From NCBI RefSeq assembly GCF_001007935.1, contig NZ_CP011451.1, positions 496,001-560,000 of the forward strand: DNA of 64,000 nt, written 5' to 3'. The first letter of the stretch is position 1. Each line of letters opens with the position of its first letter. Shown piece by piece: positions 23,684-31,996 of the stretch. Source of the DNA: Nitrosomonas communis (lineage in GTDB: Bacteria; Pseudomonadota; Gammaproteobacteria; Burkholderiales; Nitrosomonadaceae). Position numbers and translations under genes: made by a program. The notes below the pieces were generated by a model, which worked only from the letters and a program-made list of their open reading frames with translations, was not told where the DNA came from and made no database searches.

Positions 23684-26600
23684 ATGGCAAATAAAGAGCT
23701 CAAAATAACGATTACCGCTAATGACCATGCCTCGACTGTCATTGGCAAAATTCGCTCTGAGTTCGACCGGCTGTCCAATTCCAATGTCGGCAAGAAGATC
23801 AAAGGAGATCTGGATGGCCTATCAACCAGTATTGATGGGTTTCGCTCAAGATTTTCCAGCCTGATCGGCGGGCTCAGCACCGCCATTTCCATTCAAGGCT
23901 TCACTCAATTGGCTGAAACCAGCAAGCGGATTAATGCGCTGCTTAGGCTTGCAGCAGAATCCTCGGATGATTTCACGCGCTCGCAACAATTCGCACAAAA
24001 GACCGCGCTTGAAGTCGGCATCGCTTATGATTCCATCGCCAATCTGTATGCCAAAATCAGGATGAATGCAGGCTTGGCCTCCGGCGAGACTGAGCGTATG
24101 ACCGCTATTATCGCCAAAGCAACCCAGATCGGCAATCAAGGTGGGCCGGGCGTAGACGCGGCTATCTTTCAATTGCAACAGGGCCTGGCCTCTGGCGTGT
24201 TGCGTGGCGAGGAACTGAATTCCGTAATGGAGCAGACACCGGCACTCGCTCAGGCAATTGCAAACGGCCTGGGCATCAGCATCGGACAGTTACGCAAGCT
24301 TGGCGAAGAAGGCAAACTGACTACGCAAGTGGTAAAGGATGCGTTGATCAAGATGGAGTCGGACATCAATGAACAATTCACCAAGCTGCCATTTACCACT
24401 AAAAACGCATTTCAAAATATTCGCACCCAGGCAATCATTCATCTGGGAAAACTGGACGAACAGCTAGGTATTACAGAATCATTCGCTAACATTCTGCAAG
24501 CCATTGCCAATAATATGCAATTGTTCATTGCGCTGGTAGCGGGTGGTATAGTTGCGCTCACTGCAATTTTTCTTGCCTCAAGCAAGGGTGCGTTAACCCT
24601 GTCGACATCAGTGGCTGCTGTTCTGGTGGCATTAAAAACGCTGCTCTCGCCTATCGGCCTGGTGGCAGCAGCGCTGGGCGGATTAACCGCCTTCATTGTT
24701 GCCAACATTGACAAGACGGCCGAGTTCTCAGGCAAAACCACGACACTCGGGGCGGTGGTATCGGCCATCTGGCGCACCATCAAGGATACGGTAGCGGATG
24801 CGCTGCGCGCCATTTCGCAGGCAGTAGGGTTATCCGGGCAGGAGCTGAACACCACTTTCCGCAGCCTTGGCAGTGTCGCAGGCGGGATGTTTAACGCGTT
24901 GCTCGAAGTGATTAACGCGTTTGTCACCAGCGTGTTTACCGGTCTGCGGCTGATTGGGCGCGCAGCTGGCATTAGCGCGGCAAGCCTCTACCAGCAGTTC
25001 AGGACGGCTATCGCCAACACGCGCGCACTGTTTAACGCCCTGGCTGAAGACGTGGCGGACGCTTTCAGCGGCAAGAGCTTTGCCTTTGACAAAGTGGGCA
25101 ACGCCCTCTCCAAAGGGTTAACCGATGCCAGCGTGGAAGCGGGCAATTTTAAAAATGCGCTCATTGAAGCCTACGAGGTTGAGGTTAAATTCGCCGAAGA
25201 TGGCGGCGTGCTGAGCGCGCTTAAAAAAGGCATTGCCGAGCGACTGATTGAAGTCAAGGCAGCTGAAGATGAATTTAAGAAACGCAACCCTAACACAGGT
25301 ACAGCCCCCACAGCGCCCAGCAAGGAAGAACTGAAAGCGGCCAAGGAATTGGCGCAAGCCAGGCGAGACCTGGAAGACGCACTTTTCAAGCAAACCAAGC
25401 GTCTGGCAGATGATCAGGCGCAACGGGAGGTTCAAACAGCGAAAGAACTTTTTGAGTTTAAGGCGATTAGCGCTGATGAATACTATCGGCGGCTGGATAG
25501 GCTTCAGACTGAGCTGACTAACCGTGAGATTGCCGAACTGGAACGGCAAAAAGCAATCCGGCAGGCAATCATTGATGATCCGCGCAGCGGTGCAGCAGAT
25601 CGGTTGAAAGCGATTGCTGAAATTACCGAACTGACCACCAGCCAGGCCATTGCCGAGCGTGAATTGAATGCCCAACGCTCGAAAGTAGCCAATGAAATCG
25701 CAGCACTGGAAGCAACCCGGCTCAAAAGCCAGCAGGAATTTATTGATGAGCTTAAGCGCGAGGCATTCTTGTCGAGCTTGTCGAAAGATCAGCGCGAGAC
25801 CACCCTGCTGATGATGGAAGCGCAAAAACGTGGCATCCAGGATATTAACGGGCTGCTGCAAATACAGGGCAAAATCCAGGCTAACAATCAAGCCAGACAG
25901 CGCGCTGAGGAAATCCTGCGGCAGCAGAACCAGATTTTTGATCATGTGCAAAGAGGGGTGCAGCAAGCTTTTGCTGATGGGCTTTACCGAGTAGCCAAAG
26001 GCGAAGGTGGCATCAATGAAATTCTCGCTGCCATCGGCGATTCAATGTTGCGTGCATTATCGAATTCACTTGCGGGCGGGTTTACCGATATGTTTTTCAA
26101 TCTGTTAGGGCGCGCGGGCAAGGATGGCAAATCAGCGCCTGCGGGCATATTCAGCGGGCTATTCAGCAGTATGTCAGAAGGTTTGAATGGCCTGCTTGGC
26201 TCACTGAAGAATGGGTTGTCAGGCATTTTCTCATCGTTTAAAGGATTGTTTTCCGGCGGCAGGAGTGGTATCGGCGGATTTTTCAGCGGGCTGCTCAGTG
26301 CATTTTCAGGTAAAGGTTTTGCCGATGGCGGCTACACTGGAGAGGGTAGCAAGTATCAACCCGCCGGGGTGGTGCATGCCGGTGAGTATGTGTTCTCGGC
26401 TGCTTCCGTGCGCCGTCTGGGATTGGCGGCACTCGATAATTTGCATCGTCTGTCTAAAGGTGCGCCCGTGCCGCGTGTATCGCGCATGGGCTACGCCGAA
26501 GGCGGGCTGGTCGAACCGCCAACGCTATCCCCTGCGGCAGCACCTACTGTCAACCAGTCGGTGCGCATCGTGAACAGTATCGACCCGCGAATCACCAAGG

Positions 26601-26686
26601 ATTTCTTAGCATCTAGTGAAGGTGAGAAAGTGATTCTGAATATCATTTCCCGCAATACAGCTGCTTTGAAACAGGTGCTGGCATGA
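23684..26686 (+). CDS. tape measure protein
   Basis: A 1000-residue protein. The N-terminal tape-measure domain runs to about residue 260 (helices, EVGIAYDSIANLYAKIRMNA, GVLRGEELNSVMEQTPALAQ). Hydrophobic segments follow at about 280-345 (LFIALVAGGIVALTAIFLAS; IGLVAAALGGLTAFIVANI). A long charged coiled coil covers about 520-770 (many Glu/Lys/Arg, e.g. REIAELERQKAIRQAI). A Gly/Ser/Phe-rich C-terminus ends with GYAEGGLVEPP. The length sets the tail length; 1000 residues would suggest about 150 nm by the usual 1.5 angstrom per residue rule. The end overlaps the next gene (ATGA). Confidence 0.93.
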   Translation: MANKELKITITANDHASTVIGKIRSEFDRLSNSNVGKKIKGDLDGLSTSIDGFRSRFSSLIGGLSTAISIQGFTQLAETSKRINALLRLAAESSDDFTRSQQFAQKTALEVGIAYDSIANLYAKIRMNAGLASGETERMTAIIAKATQIGNQGGPGVDAAIFQLQQGLASGVLRGEELNSVMEQTPALAQAIANGLGISIGQLRKLGEEGKLTTQVVKDALIKMESDINEQFTKLPFTTKNAFQNIRTQAIIHLGKLDEQLGITESFANILQAIANNMQLFIALVAGGIVALTAIFLASSKGALTLSTSVAAVLVALKTLLSPIGLVAAALGGLTAFIVANIDKTAEFSGKTTTLGAVVSAIWRTIKDTVADALRAISQAVGLSGQELNTTFRSLGSVAGGMFNALLEVINAFVTSVFTGLRLIGRAAGISAASLYQQFRTAIANTRALFNALAEDVADAFSGKSFAFDKVGNALSKGLTDASVEAGNFKNALIEAYEVEVKFAEDGGVLSALKKGIAERLIEVKAAEDEFKKRNPNTGTAPTAPSKEELKAAKELAQARRDLEDALFKQTKRLADDQAQREVQTAKELFEFKAISADEYYRRLDRLQTELTNREIAELERQKAIRQAIIDDPRSGAADRLKAIAEITELTTSQAIAERELNAQRSKVANEIAALEATRLKSQQEFIDELKREAFLSSLSKDQRETTLLMMEAQKRGIQDINGLLQIQGKIQANNQARQRAEEILRQQNQIFDHVQRGVQQAFADGLYRVAKGEGGINEILAAIGDSMLRALSNSLAGGFTDMFFNLLGRAGKDGKSAPAGIFSGLFSSMSEGLNGLLGSLKNGLSGIFSSFKGLFSGGRSGIGGFFSGLLSAFSGKGFADGGYTGEGSKYQPAGVVHAGEYVFSAASVRRLGLAALDNLHRLSKGAPVPRVSRMGYAEGGLVEPPTLSPAAAPTVNQSVRIVNSIDPRITKDFLASSEGEKVILNIISRNTAALKQVLA

Positions 26687-28077
26687 CAGTAGAAATCGGC
26701 ACAGCCAGCAACGCGTTTGATCTTTTCGAAAAACTGCGCACGTTTTTAACGGTGACGCTGCCGATAGCCGAACGCTGGCAAGAACTGTCCTACAATCCCG
26801 GTTACACCTTGATGGTTGGGGTATTTGCCTCTAGCGGCAGCATTACTTTAGCCAACAATCCATTTAATACGGCAGCAACTTCCTGGTCAGGCACGACCAA
26901 TGCGCAACCATGGACGATCGGCATCCAATTTGATCAGCCGGTATATTTAACCGCAGCCGACATCACCGCCTTGACTAATAATGCGCAACCCGCAGTGATC
27001 AATTTCCAATACAGTGATGATGGCATCAATTGGAACACGCAAGACAGTTTCAGCGGTATGGTCGCCCTGGACTGGGCATCAAGCGCTGGCATCAAACATT
27101 TCAATCTGACCGGCAGCAGCGCGAACAAGCACAAATACTGGCGCTTGCATATCCCCGACAGCACCGGCACCAGCACGGAATCGATTACGCTCCATAAAAT
27201 CGTGCTGTGGCAAGATTCAAACCCGCTTAACGTTCAGCTCAGAAAGCGCTTGTCCCTGAAAGGCCCTGGCGGCGGATCAGATGAAATATTCGTCAACCTG
27301 GAGACTGATTATAGTGTCTCCGGCGATTGGTACAACTGGCGGCTGTATGGCGCAACCGGCTTCATTGCTGGCAACGCCCTCGATTTTAGCGCTCAGCCGG
27401 GAGCGAGCCTGCCAGTCGGTTTATCGCTTTGGCAAGCCAGCATCCCCTATTGGTTTATCGCCAATGGGCGGCGCTTCATGGTTATTGCCAAGATCAACAC
27501 CACCTATCATGCGCTGTATGCAGGCTTTATCCTGCCCTATGCCACCCCGAGCCAATATCCCTATCCCTTGATGATTGGCGGCAGCAATGCCATGGGATCG
27601 CTCACCGATGCCAGATTGCGCTGGTCAAGCACTAATGATGATTGCCGTAATTTTTACGACCCAGGGGGCATTAGCTCCGACATGACTAGTCTCACCAGCG
27701 TCGCCACTCTCTACCTGCGTTTTGCAGATGGTTCGTGGTATCCCTTCAAGAACTGGTATACATCAAGTTCGCCTGAGGCGTCAGCCGGAAATGGCCGCAA
27801 TGTCTGGCCTTGGGGGCCGGATAGTGCTCATGCTACTGCTTACAAGAACATTGTCACTGCGATTGATGGCAGTTATGTGCTGTTCCCGTGCATCATGCAC
27901 GTGGATGGCGCTAATCCCTCACCCAACATCCTGGGTGAGATACATGGTGTATTCGCGGTCACCGGTTTTGGTAATGCCGCAGAAAACACCACCACCATCA
28001 ATGGCGTGACTTATCTGATCATCCCCAACGTGTTCCGCACCGCCAAGGAACGCTGGGCAGCGATCGCTTTGGAGTAA
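26683..28077 (+). CDS. tail tip-associated protein with carbohydrate-binding-like segment
   Basis: A 464-residue protein that starts MTVEIGTASNAFDLFEKLRT, an opening shared with the next gene. Residues 55-175 have an F5/8 type C (discoidin)-like character (LTNNAQPAVINFQYSDDGIN, then HKYWRLHIPDS), which often binds sugars. The remainder is aromatic and Gly-rich, as in receptor-binding tail parts. It overlaps the tape measure gene by 4 bases. A role in distal tail or host recognition is inferred from position and composition. Confidence 0.68.
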   Translation: MTVEIGTASNAFDLFEKLRTFLTVTLPIAERWQELSYNPGYTLMVGVFASSGSITLANNPFNTAATSWSGTTNAQPWTIGIQFDQPVYLTAADITALTNNAQPAVINFQYSDDGINWNTQDSFSGMVALDWASSAGIKHFNLTGSSANKHKYWRLHIPDSTGTSTESITLHKIVLWQDSNPLNVQLRKRLSLKGPGGGSDEIFVNLETDYSVSGDWYNWRLYGATGFIAGNALDFSAQPGASLPVGLSLWQASIPYWFIANGRRFMVIAKINTTYHALYAGFILPYATPSQYPYPLMIGGSNAMGSLTDARLRWSSTNDDCRNFYDPGGISSDMTSLTSVATLYLRFADGSWYPFKNWYTSSSPEASAGNGRNVWPWGPDSAHATAYKNIVTAIDGSYVLFPCIMHVDGANPSPNILGEIHGVFAVTGFGNAAENTTTINGVTYLIIPNVFRTAKERWAAIALE

Positions 28078-28082
28078 TCAGC

Positions 28083-29045
28083 ATGGCTTATGAGACGGGT
28101 ATTGCCACCTCCCTGTTCGATCTGCTGGACAAAATCCGGCTGTTCGCCATCACACAGGGCTTTACGCAGAATGAATTTACGGTGGTGGACAGCGCCACCA
28201 AGCGGTTATATATGCAAAAGGACACCGCCAATGGCGGCGGACTCACCTTTTACTTCGGCATCGAGGCTTTTGTTAGTTCAGGTGCTACTTCGACAGAATT
28301 ACGAATCAGGGGAGCGACTGGCTATACCTCTGGTGCAGCGCTCAGCTCACAGCCGGGTGCACCCTCTATTAGTGCGGTCATAAACCGTGTCGGAAACGGG
28401 CCGTATGTCGCCTACCATCTGTTTTCCGATGCGGCAGGTGACTATGTGCATTGTGTTCTAGAATACTCGGCTGGTTTCTTTAGCCATCTGGTGTTTGGTC
28501 AGCTCGATAAATACGGCGTTTATGCTGGCGGCCATTATTGCGATGCCACTTATATCGGCACAAATGCCAATGACCATGACAATTACCTGAGCTCCTGGTC
28601 GCGCCCTCTGTTCGATAATTATGCTATATCTTCATCTTCCGCAGGTCATGTCAGCGCCAACCTGGAATTGAACATCTGGCGCATGTTCAGAGGTTCGACA
28701 GGAGATTCCTCCACCTTTGATGCTTATGGCAATGGCCGCTCAAGTTTGACTAACCGTTTATTGGTGGGCAGCCAGCCCAATAACTTGAATCTCGCCACAC
28801 CCCTTATTCCGATTTATATTTTTACCGATATTGGCGGCCCTAACTCCGGCAACCGCGCCCCATTAGGCGTGGTCAAGGATTTGCGCCTGGTGTGGATGCA
28901 ATCGTTTGCGGTCGGGCAAGAAGTGGCGCTAGGTTCGGATACTTGGAAGGTATTTCCAATCTACCGCAGGTCTAATTTGCAGAACACTAGCGACGATCTG
29001 CCCAATTCGTGGCAACTGGGTTATGCCTATAAGAAGGTGGCATAG
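28083..29045 (+). CDS. tail tip-associated protein, paralogue of the preceding gene
   Basis: A 320-residue protein opening MAYETGIATSLFDLLDKIRL, parallel to the opening of the gene at 26683. It also shares the pattern of an N-terminal helix, then aromatic beta-rich sequence (GATGYTSGAALSSQPGAPS here, GATGFIAGNALDFSAQPGAS there). It lacks the discoidin-like insert. The two probably arose by duplication and diverged. The last 70 residues (LGVVKDLRLVWMQSFAVGQE) are more conserved-looking. The function is inferred as distal tail structure. Confidence 0.68.
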   Translation: MAYETGIATSLFDLLDKIRLFAITQGFTQNEFTVVDSATKRLYMQKDTANGGGLTFYFGIEAFVSSGATSTELRIRGATGYTSGAALSSQPGAPSISAVINRVGNGPYVAYHLFSDAAGDYVHCVLEYSAGFFSHLVFGQLDKYGVYAGGHYCDATYIGTNANDHDNYLSSWSRPLFDNYAISSSSAGHVSANLELNIWRMFRGSTGDSSTFDAYGNGRSSLTNRLLVGSQPNNLNLATPLIPIYIFTDIGGPNSGNRAPLGVVKDLRLVWMQSFAVGQEVALGSDTWKVFPIYRRSNLQNTSDDLPNSWQLGYAYKKVA

Positions 29046-30739
29046 TGGCGGTCATTAGCGGGATATTGGGAGCAGGTCTGCTAGTGCTGGTGGAACCGGC
29101 ACCGCTGTCTATTTCGCTCGATCAACTGAATGCTCCGCAACAGTCGCCTGTAGCGCAGGCAGTCGTCCCGGCCTTGGTTGGCGTTATGATCGACCAATTA
29201 CCGGTATCACCCGAACCCAAATCAGCGATCGCCGGAAAGTTTGCCGCTTCCTTCAAAGATGATTACTACAATCGTATCCATATTCAACCTGCATCCATCG
29301 ATCTGGGTAATGTCATTTCGCAGAAGATCATCCAGGTGGAGGTATGGAATGCCTATTTTGCTGCCAATCTGCTCTCGTCAATTGATACCAATGCGGGCAC
29401 CGGCATCAGCTTTACCGGGCCACAGCCAGAGCCTACCAGCTTCAACGCATTGGAGCCGCGCATTTACACATTGGCGGTGGAAGTAGCCGGGCCGCCACTC
29501 ATCAACACCATCTATACGCTGAATTTTGCGGCAGAATCACCCACCTTGGTGGTGGTCGGACGACGGGTGATTCTGCTGTTCGCCGGAATCAACTGGGATA
29601 ACGGAGTACTGGAGCGCTACTCGTTCCTGACCGATATCATCACGAGCTGGAATGGCAGCGAGCAGCGGGTGAAACTGCGCGCCACGCCCCGACGCGAGAT
29701 CGAAGTACATTTGCAAGTATATGGGTTGGATTTTATGCGCAAACTGCAGAGCGCACTGTTTGGCTGGCAATCGAGAAGCTACCTGATTCCATTCTGGCCT
29801 GATTATTATTTATTAAGTGCTGAACTGCCCGCCGGTTCAACGGTTATCCCGAATATCTCCACAAGCGATTCAGAGTTTGTTACCGGCGGCGTGGCCTTGC
29901 TGTTTAATGCCATCGACAACAATGAATCGGTGCAATTGAAAGAGGTGCAATCCAGCCAGTTGATACTGGATCTTCCCACCCAGCAAACCTGGCCAGCCGG
30001 GACAAAAATCTATTCTGCCAAATTCGCCAGGATCGCGAGCCAACAAACGGTTACCCGCCCCACCCGCCATATGCTGGACATGCAGGCTAAATTCATCGTC
30101 GCCGACAATTCCGGTTTGACTGAGACAGAAGGCACGACGCTTTATAAAGGCTATCCCGTGCTGCTGGATATTCCCAACGAAGTAGAAGTATTGTCGGAAG
30201 ATTTACTGCGCCCGCTGCTGGAATTCGATGCTGAGACTGTCAATCCGGTGGTGGATGATCCGATCGGCTACACCACGATTGTGCGCCGCATGGATTGGTT
30301 GCTGAAATCGCGCAAGGAGCGGGCTGATTTCAGGAAGTGGCTGTATGCCCGCGCAGGCCGCTGGAAGCCCTTCTGGATGCCCTCCTGGAACGAGGATTTC
30401 AAGCTTCAAAATACGCTGGCAGGCACCGATACCAAGCTGGTGGTCGAGTTTGCCTTCTATGAACGGTTCGTGCCAGCCACACCCATGCGCAATGCTTTAA
30501 TGATCGAGCTGTTTAACGGTACCAAGATCTTCAAGGATATTCTGAGCGTGGATGAAATCTCTGAAACTGAAGAAAACGTGTTTATCGATAGCCCGGTCGG
30601 GTTCGATATTCAACCGCAGGATGTCAAGCGCATCAGCTATCTCAACCTATCCCGTCTCGATTCGGACATGGTGGAGATATTTCATGAAACCGACACGATT
30701 TCGCGTGTCAGTGCATTGATCAGGACGGTGATGCAATGA
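29045..30739 (+). CDS. distal tail protein (tail tip hub component)
   Basis: A 564-residue beta-rich protein starting with GTG in the TAGTG overlap with the previous stop. The middle carries two similar stretches about pressing the chain into a disc-like domain (REIEVHLQVYGLDFMRKLQS and YTTIVRRMDWLLKSRKERAD), each followed by a tryptophan-rich PFW motif (SYLIPFWPDYY; RWKPFWMPSW). This repeat suggests two distal-tail-type domains in one chain. Position between paralogous tip proteins and the BR0599-type protein supports a tail-tip role. No enzymatic motif is visible. Confidence 0.68.
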   Translation: MAVISGILGAGLLVLVEPAPLSISLDQLNAPQQSPVAQAVVPALVGVMIDQLPVSPEPKSAIAGKFAASFKDDYYNRIHIQPASIDLGNVISQKIIQVEVWNAYFAANLLSSIDTNAGTGISFTGPQPEPTSFNALEPRIYTLAVEVAGPPLINTIYTLNFAAESPTLVVVGRRVILLFAGINWDNGVLERYSFLTDIITSWNGSEQRVKLRATPRREIEVHLQVYGLDFMRKLQSALFGWQSRSYLIPFWPDYYLLSAELPAGSTVIPNISTSDSEFVTGGVALLFNAIDNNESVQLKEVQSSQLILDLPTQQTWPAGTKIYSAKFARIASQQTVTRPTRHMLDMQAKFIVADNSGLTETEGTTLYKGYPVLLDIPNEVEVLSEDLLRPLLEFDAETVNPVVDDPIGYTTIVRRMDWLLKSRKERADFRKWLYARAGRWKPFWMPSWNEDFKLQNTLAGTDTKLVVEFAFYERFVPATPMRNALMIELFNGTKIFKDILSVDEISETEENVFIDSPVGFDIQPQDVKRISYLNLSRLDSDMVEIFHETDTISRVSALIRTVMQ

Positions 30740-31533
30740 CGCTCAGCGTTTTTGAAAAGAGCATCCATGACGCCCGCCCGCTGGAGCTGTATGAATTCTC
30801 TCACGGACTGCAAATCTTCACCTACACTTCCGGCGATGAGGTGGTGAGCTTTCAGTCGAGAACCTACACGCCAGCGGCTTTAACCCGCTCGGCCATCGGC
30901 TCATCGGCTGAAGTGAGCAAAATGAAGCTGGACATTGAGGTCACCCGCGATAATGATGTCGCCAAGCTCTTTATCCGCTCTCACCCTGGGCCGGTGAAAT
31001 TGACAATCTACCGGGTGCACCGAGGCGATACCGATGTGGTAACGCAATGGATCGGGCGGGTGGTGAATGTGGAATTTAGCGGGCTGACTGCGAAAATCAC
31101 CTGCGAGCCGATTTATACCTCGATAGAGCGCGCGGGCCTGCGCGGCATGTTCCAGCGGCTGTGCCGTCATGCCTTATATGATAGCGGCTGCACCCTGAAT
31201 GCCGCTGCCTTTCGCGACACTGCCACTATCACATCCATCGTGGAATCAGCCATCACCGTGGTACCGATGAATCGGGCAAGCGGCTGGTATACCGGCGGCT
31301 ATATCGAGGTGGGCGACGTAGAAAAGAAAATGATCCGCGATCATACCAATGATGTATTGACGCTGACCGGCATGACCGCATCGCTGAAAGTCGGTGTCAC
31401 CATCAATCTATATGCTGGCTGTGCCCATGACCGCAATGCCTGTCTCAACAAATTCAATAATTTTGATAACTATGGCGGCTTTGAGTTTATCCCCAATGAC
31501 ATGGGGCCATTCAAGGGCGACCCGATCGAATAG
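30736..31533 (+). CDS. Phage_BR0599 / DUF2163-like tail protein
   Basis: A 265-residue protein. Residues 1-125 form the DUF2163-like domain (LELYEFSHGLQIFTYTSGDE); residues 135-262 are the BR0599 domain with its cysteine pattern (LCRHALYDSGCTLNA ... YAGCAHDRNACLNKFNN). The family is found at the tail tip of transposable siphophages and gene transfer agents, before the large tip protein. It overlaps the preceding gene by ATGA. Confidence 0.83.
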   Translation: MTLSVFEKSIHDARPLELYEFSHGLQIFTYTSGDEVVSFQSRTYTPAALTRSAIGSSAEVSKMKLDIEVTRDNDVAKLFIRSHPGPVKLTIYRVHRGDTDVVTQWIGRVVNVEFSGLTAKITCEPIYTSIERAGLRGMFQRLCRHALYDSGCTLNAAAFRDTATITSIVESAITVVPMNRASGWYTGGYIEVGDVEKKMIRDHTNDVLTLTGMTASLKVGVTINLYAGCAHDRNACLNKFNNFDNYGGFEFIPNDMGPFKGDPIE

Positions 31534-31544
31534 GAGGAAATCAC

Positions 31545-31775
31545 ATGTGGTTTCAGATTATCGCTTTTGCTTTATCCGCCGTCTTGTCGGCGGTGTTTGC
31601 GCCCAAACCGCCCAAACCCGCTTCCAGTAACCTAGATGATTTCAATGTGCCTACAGTGTCGGAGGCCACACCCATTCCGGTGGTATTCGGCACGCGCTGG
31701 ATCAACCAGGCGAATACGGTATGGTACGGCGACTTTAAAAAGACCGCGATCAAATCCAGTTCAGGCAAGAAGTGA
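31545..31775 (+). CDS. small tail protein, N-terminal tip module
   Basis: Seventy-six residues. A short hydrophobic N-terminus (MWFQIIAFALSAVLSAVFAP) resembles a signal or membrane anchor, then Pro-rich sequence, then FNVPTVSEATPIPVVFGTRW and VWYGDFKKTAIK. The last part is the typical beginning of large tail tip (host specificity) proteins, so this gene looks like the detached front of the protein at 31993. AGGAGG stands 7 bases before the ATG. Confidence 0.7.
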   Translation: MWFQIIAFALSAVLSAVFAPKPPKPASSNLDDFNVPTVSEATPIPVVFGTRWINQANTVWYGDFKKTAIKSSSGKK

Positions 31776-31996
31776 TGATGATTGACGGTGTGGATACCAG
31801 CAATCTCAGAATGACGATGCAGGATCTTGCGGAATGCAATCTGTGCGCGCGTGGCTCAAAGCGCTTCCTTGAGAAAAAAGGTATTTGTTTCCGCACTTTT
31901 CTGCAGGAAGGGTTGCCATTGGATACGGTGATTGCCTGGAATGACGGCTCCAGCAATAAAGTGGTCGAGCATATCTTGAGGAAGAATCGGCCATGA
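31775..31996 (+). CDS. small tail-region protein (73 aa)
   Basis: About 73 residues from ATG 31775; tandem GTG-ATG-ATG at 31772-31780 leaves the exact start open. It contains cysteines C25 and C28 (AECNLCARGSKRF) and a middle with ICFRTFLQEGLPLDT. It lies between the two parts of the tail tip gene and overlaps both, as in related phages where a short gene of this type occupies the slot of the NlpC/P60-like protein. The family is not identified. Confidence 0.62.
   Translation: MMIDGVDTSNLRMTMQDLAECNLCARGSKRFLEKKGICFRTFLQEGLPLDTVIAWNDGSSNKVVEHILRKNRP

Noticed and set aside
25118..25966. Minus-strand open frame of 282 codons within the tape measure gene
   Set aside because: It is antisense to strong coding sequence; its amino acid use is the mirror of the coiled coil and it has no start signal.
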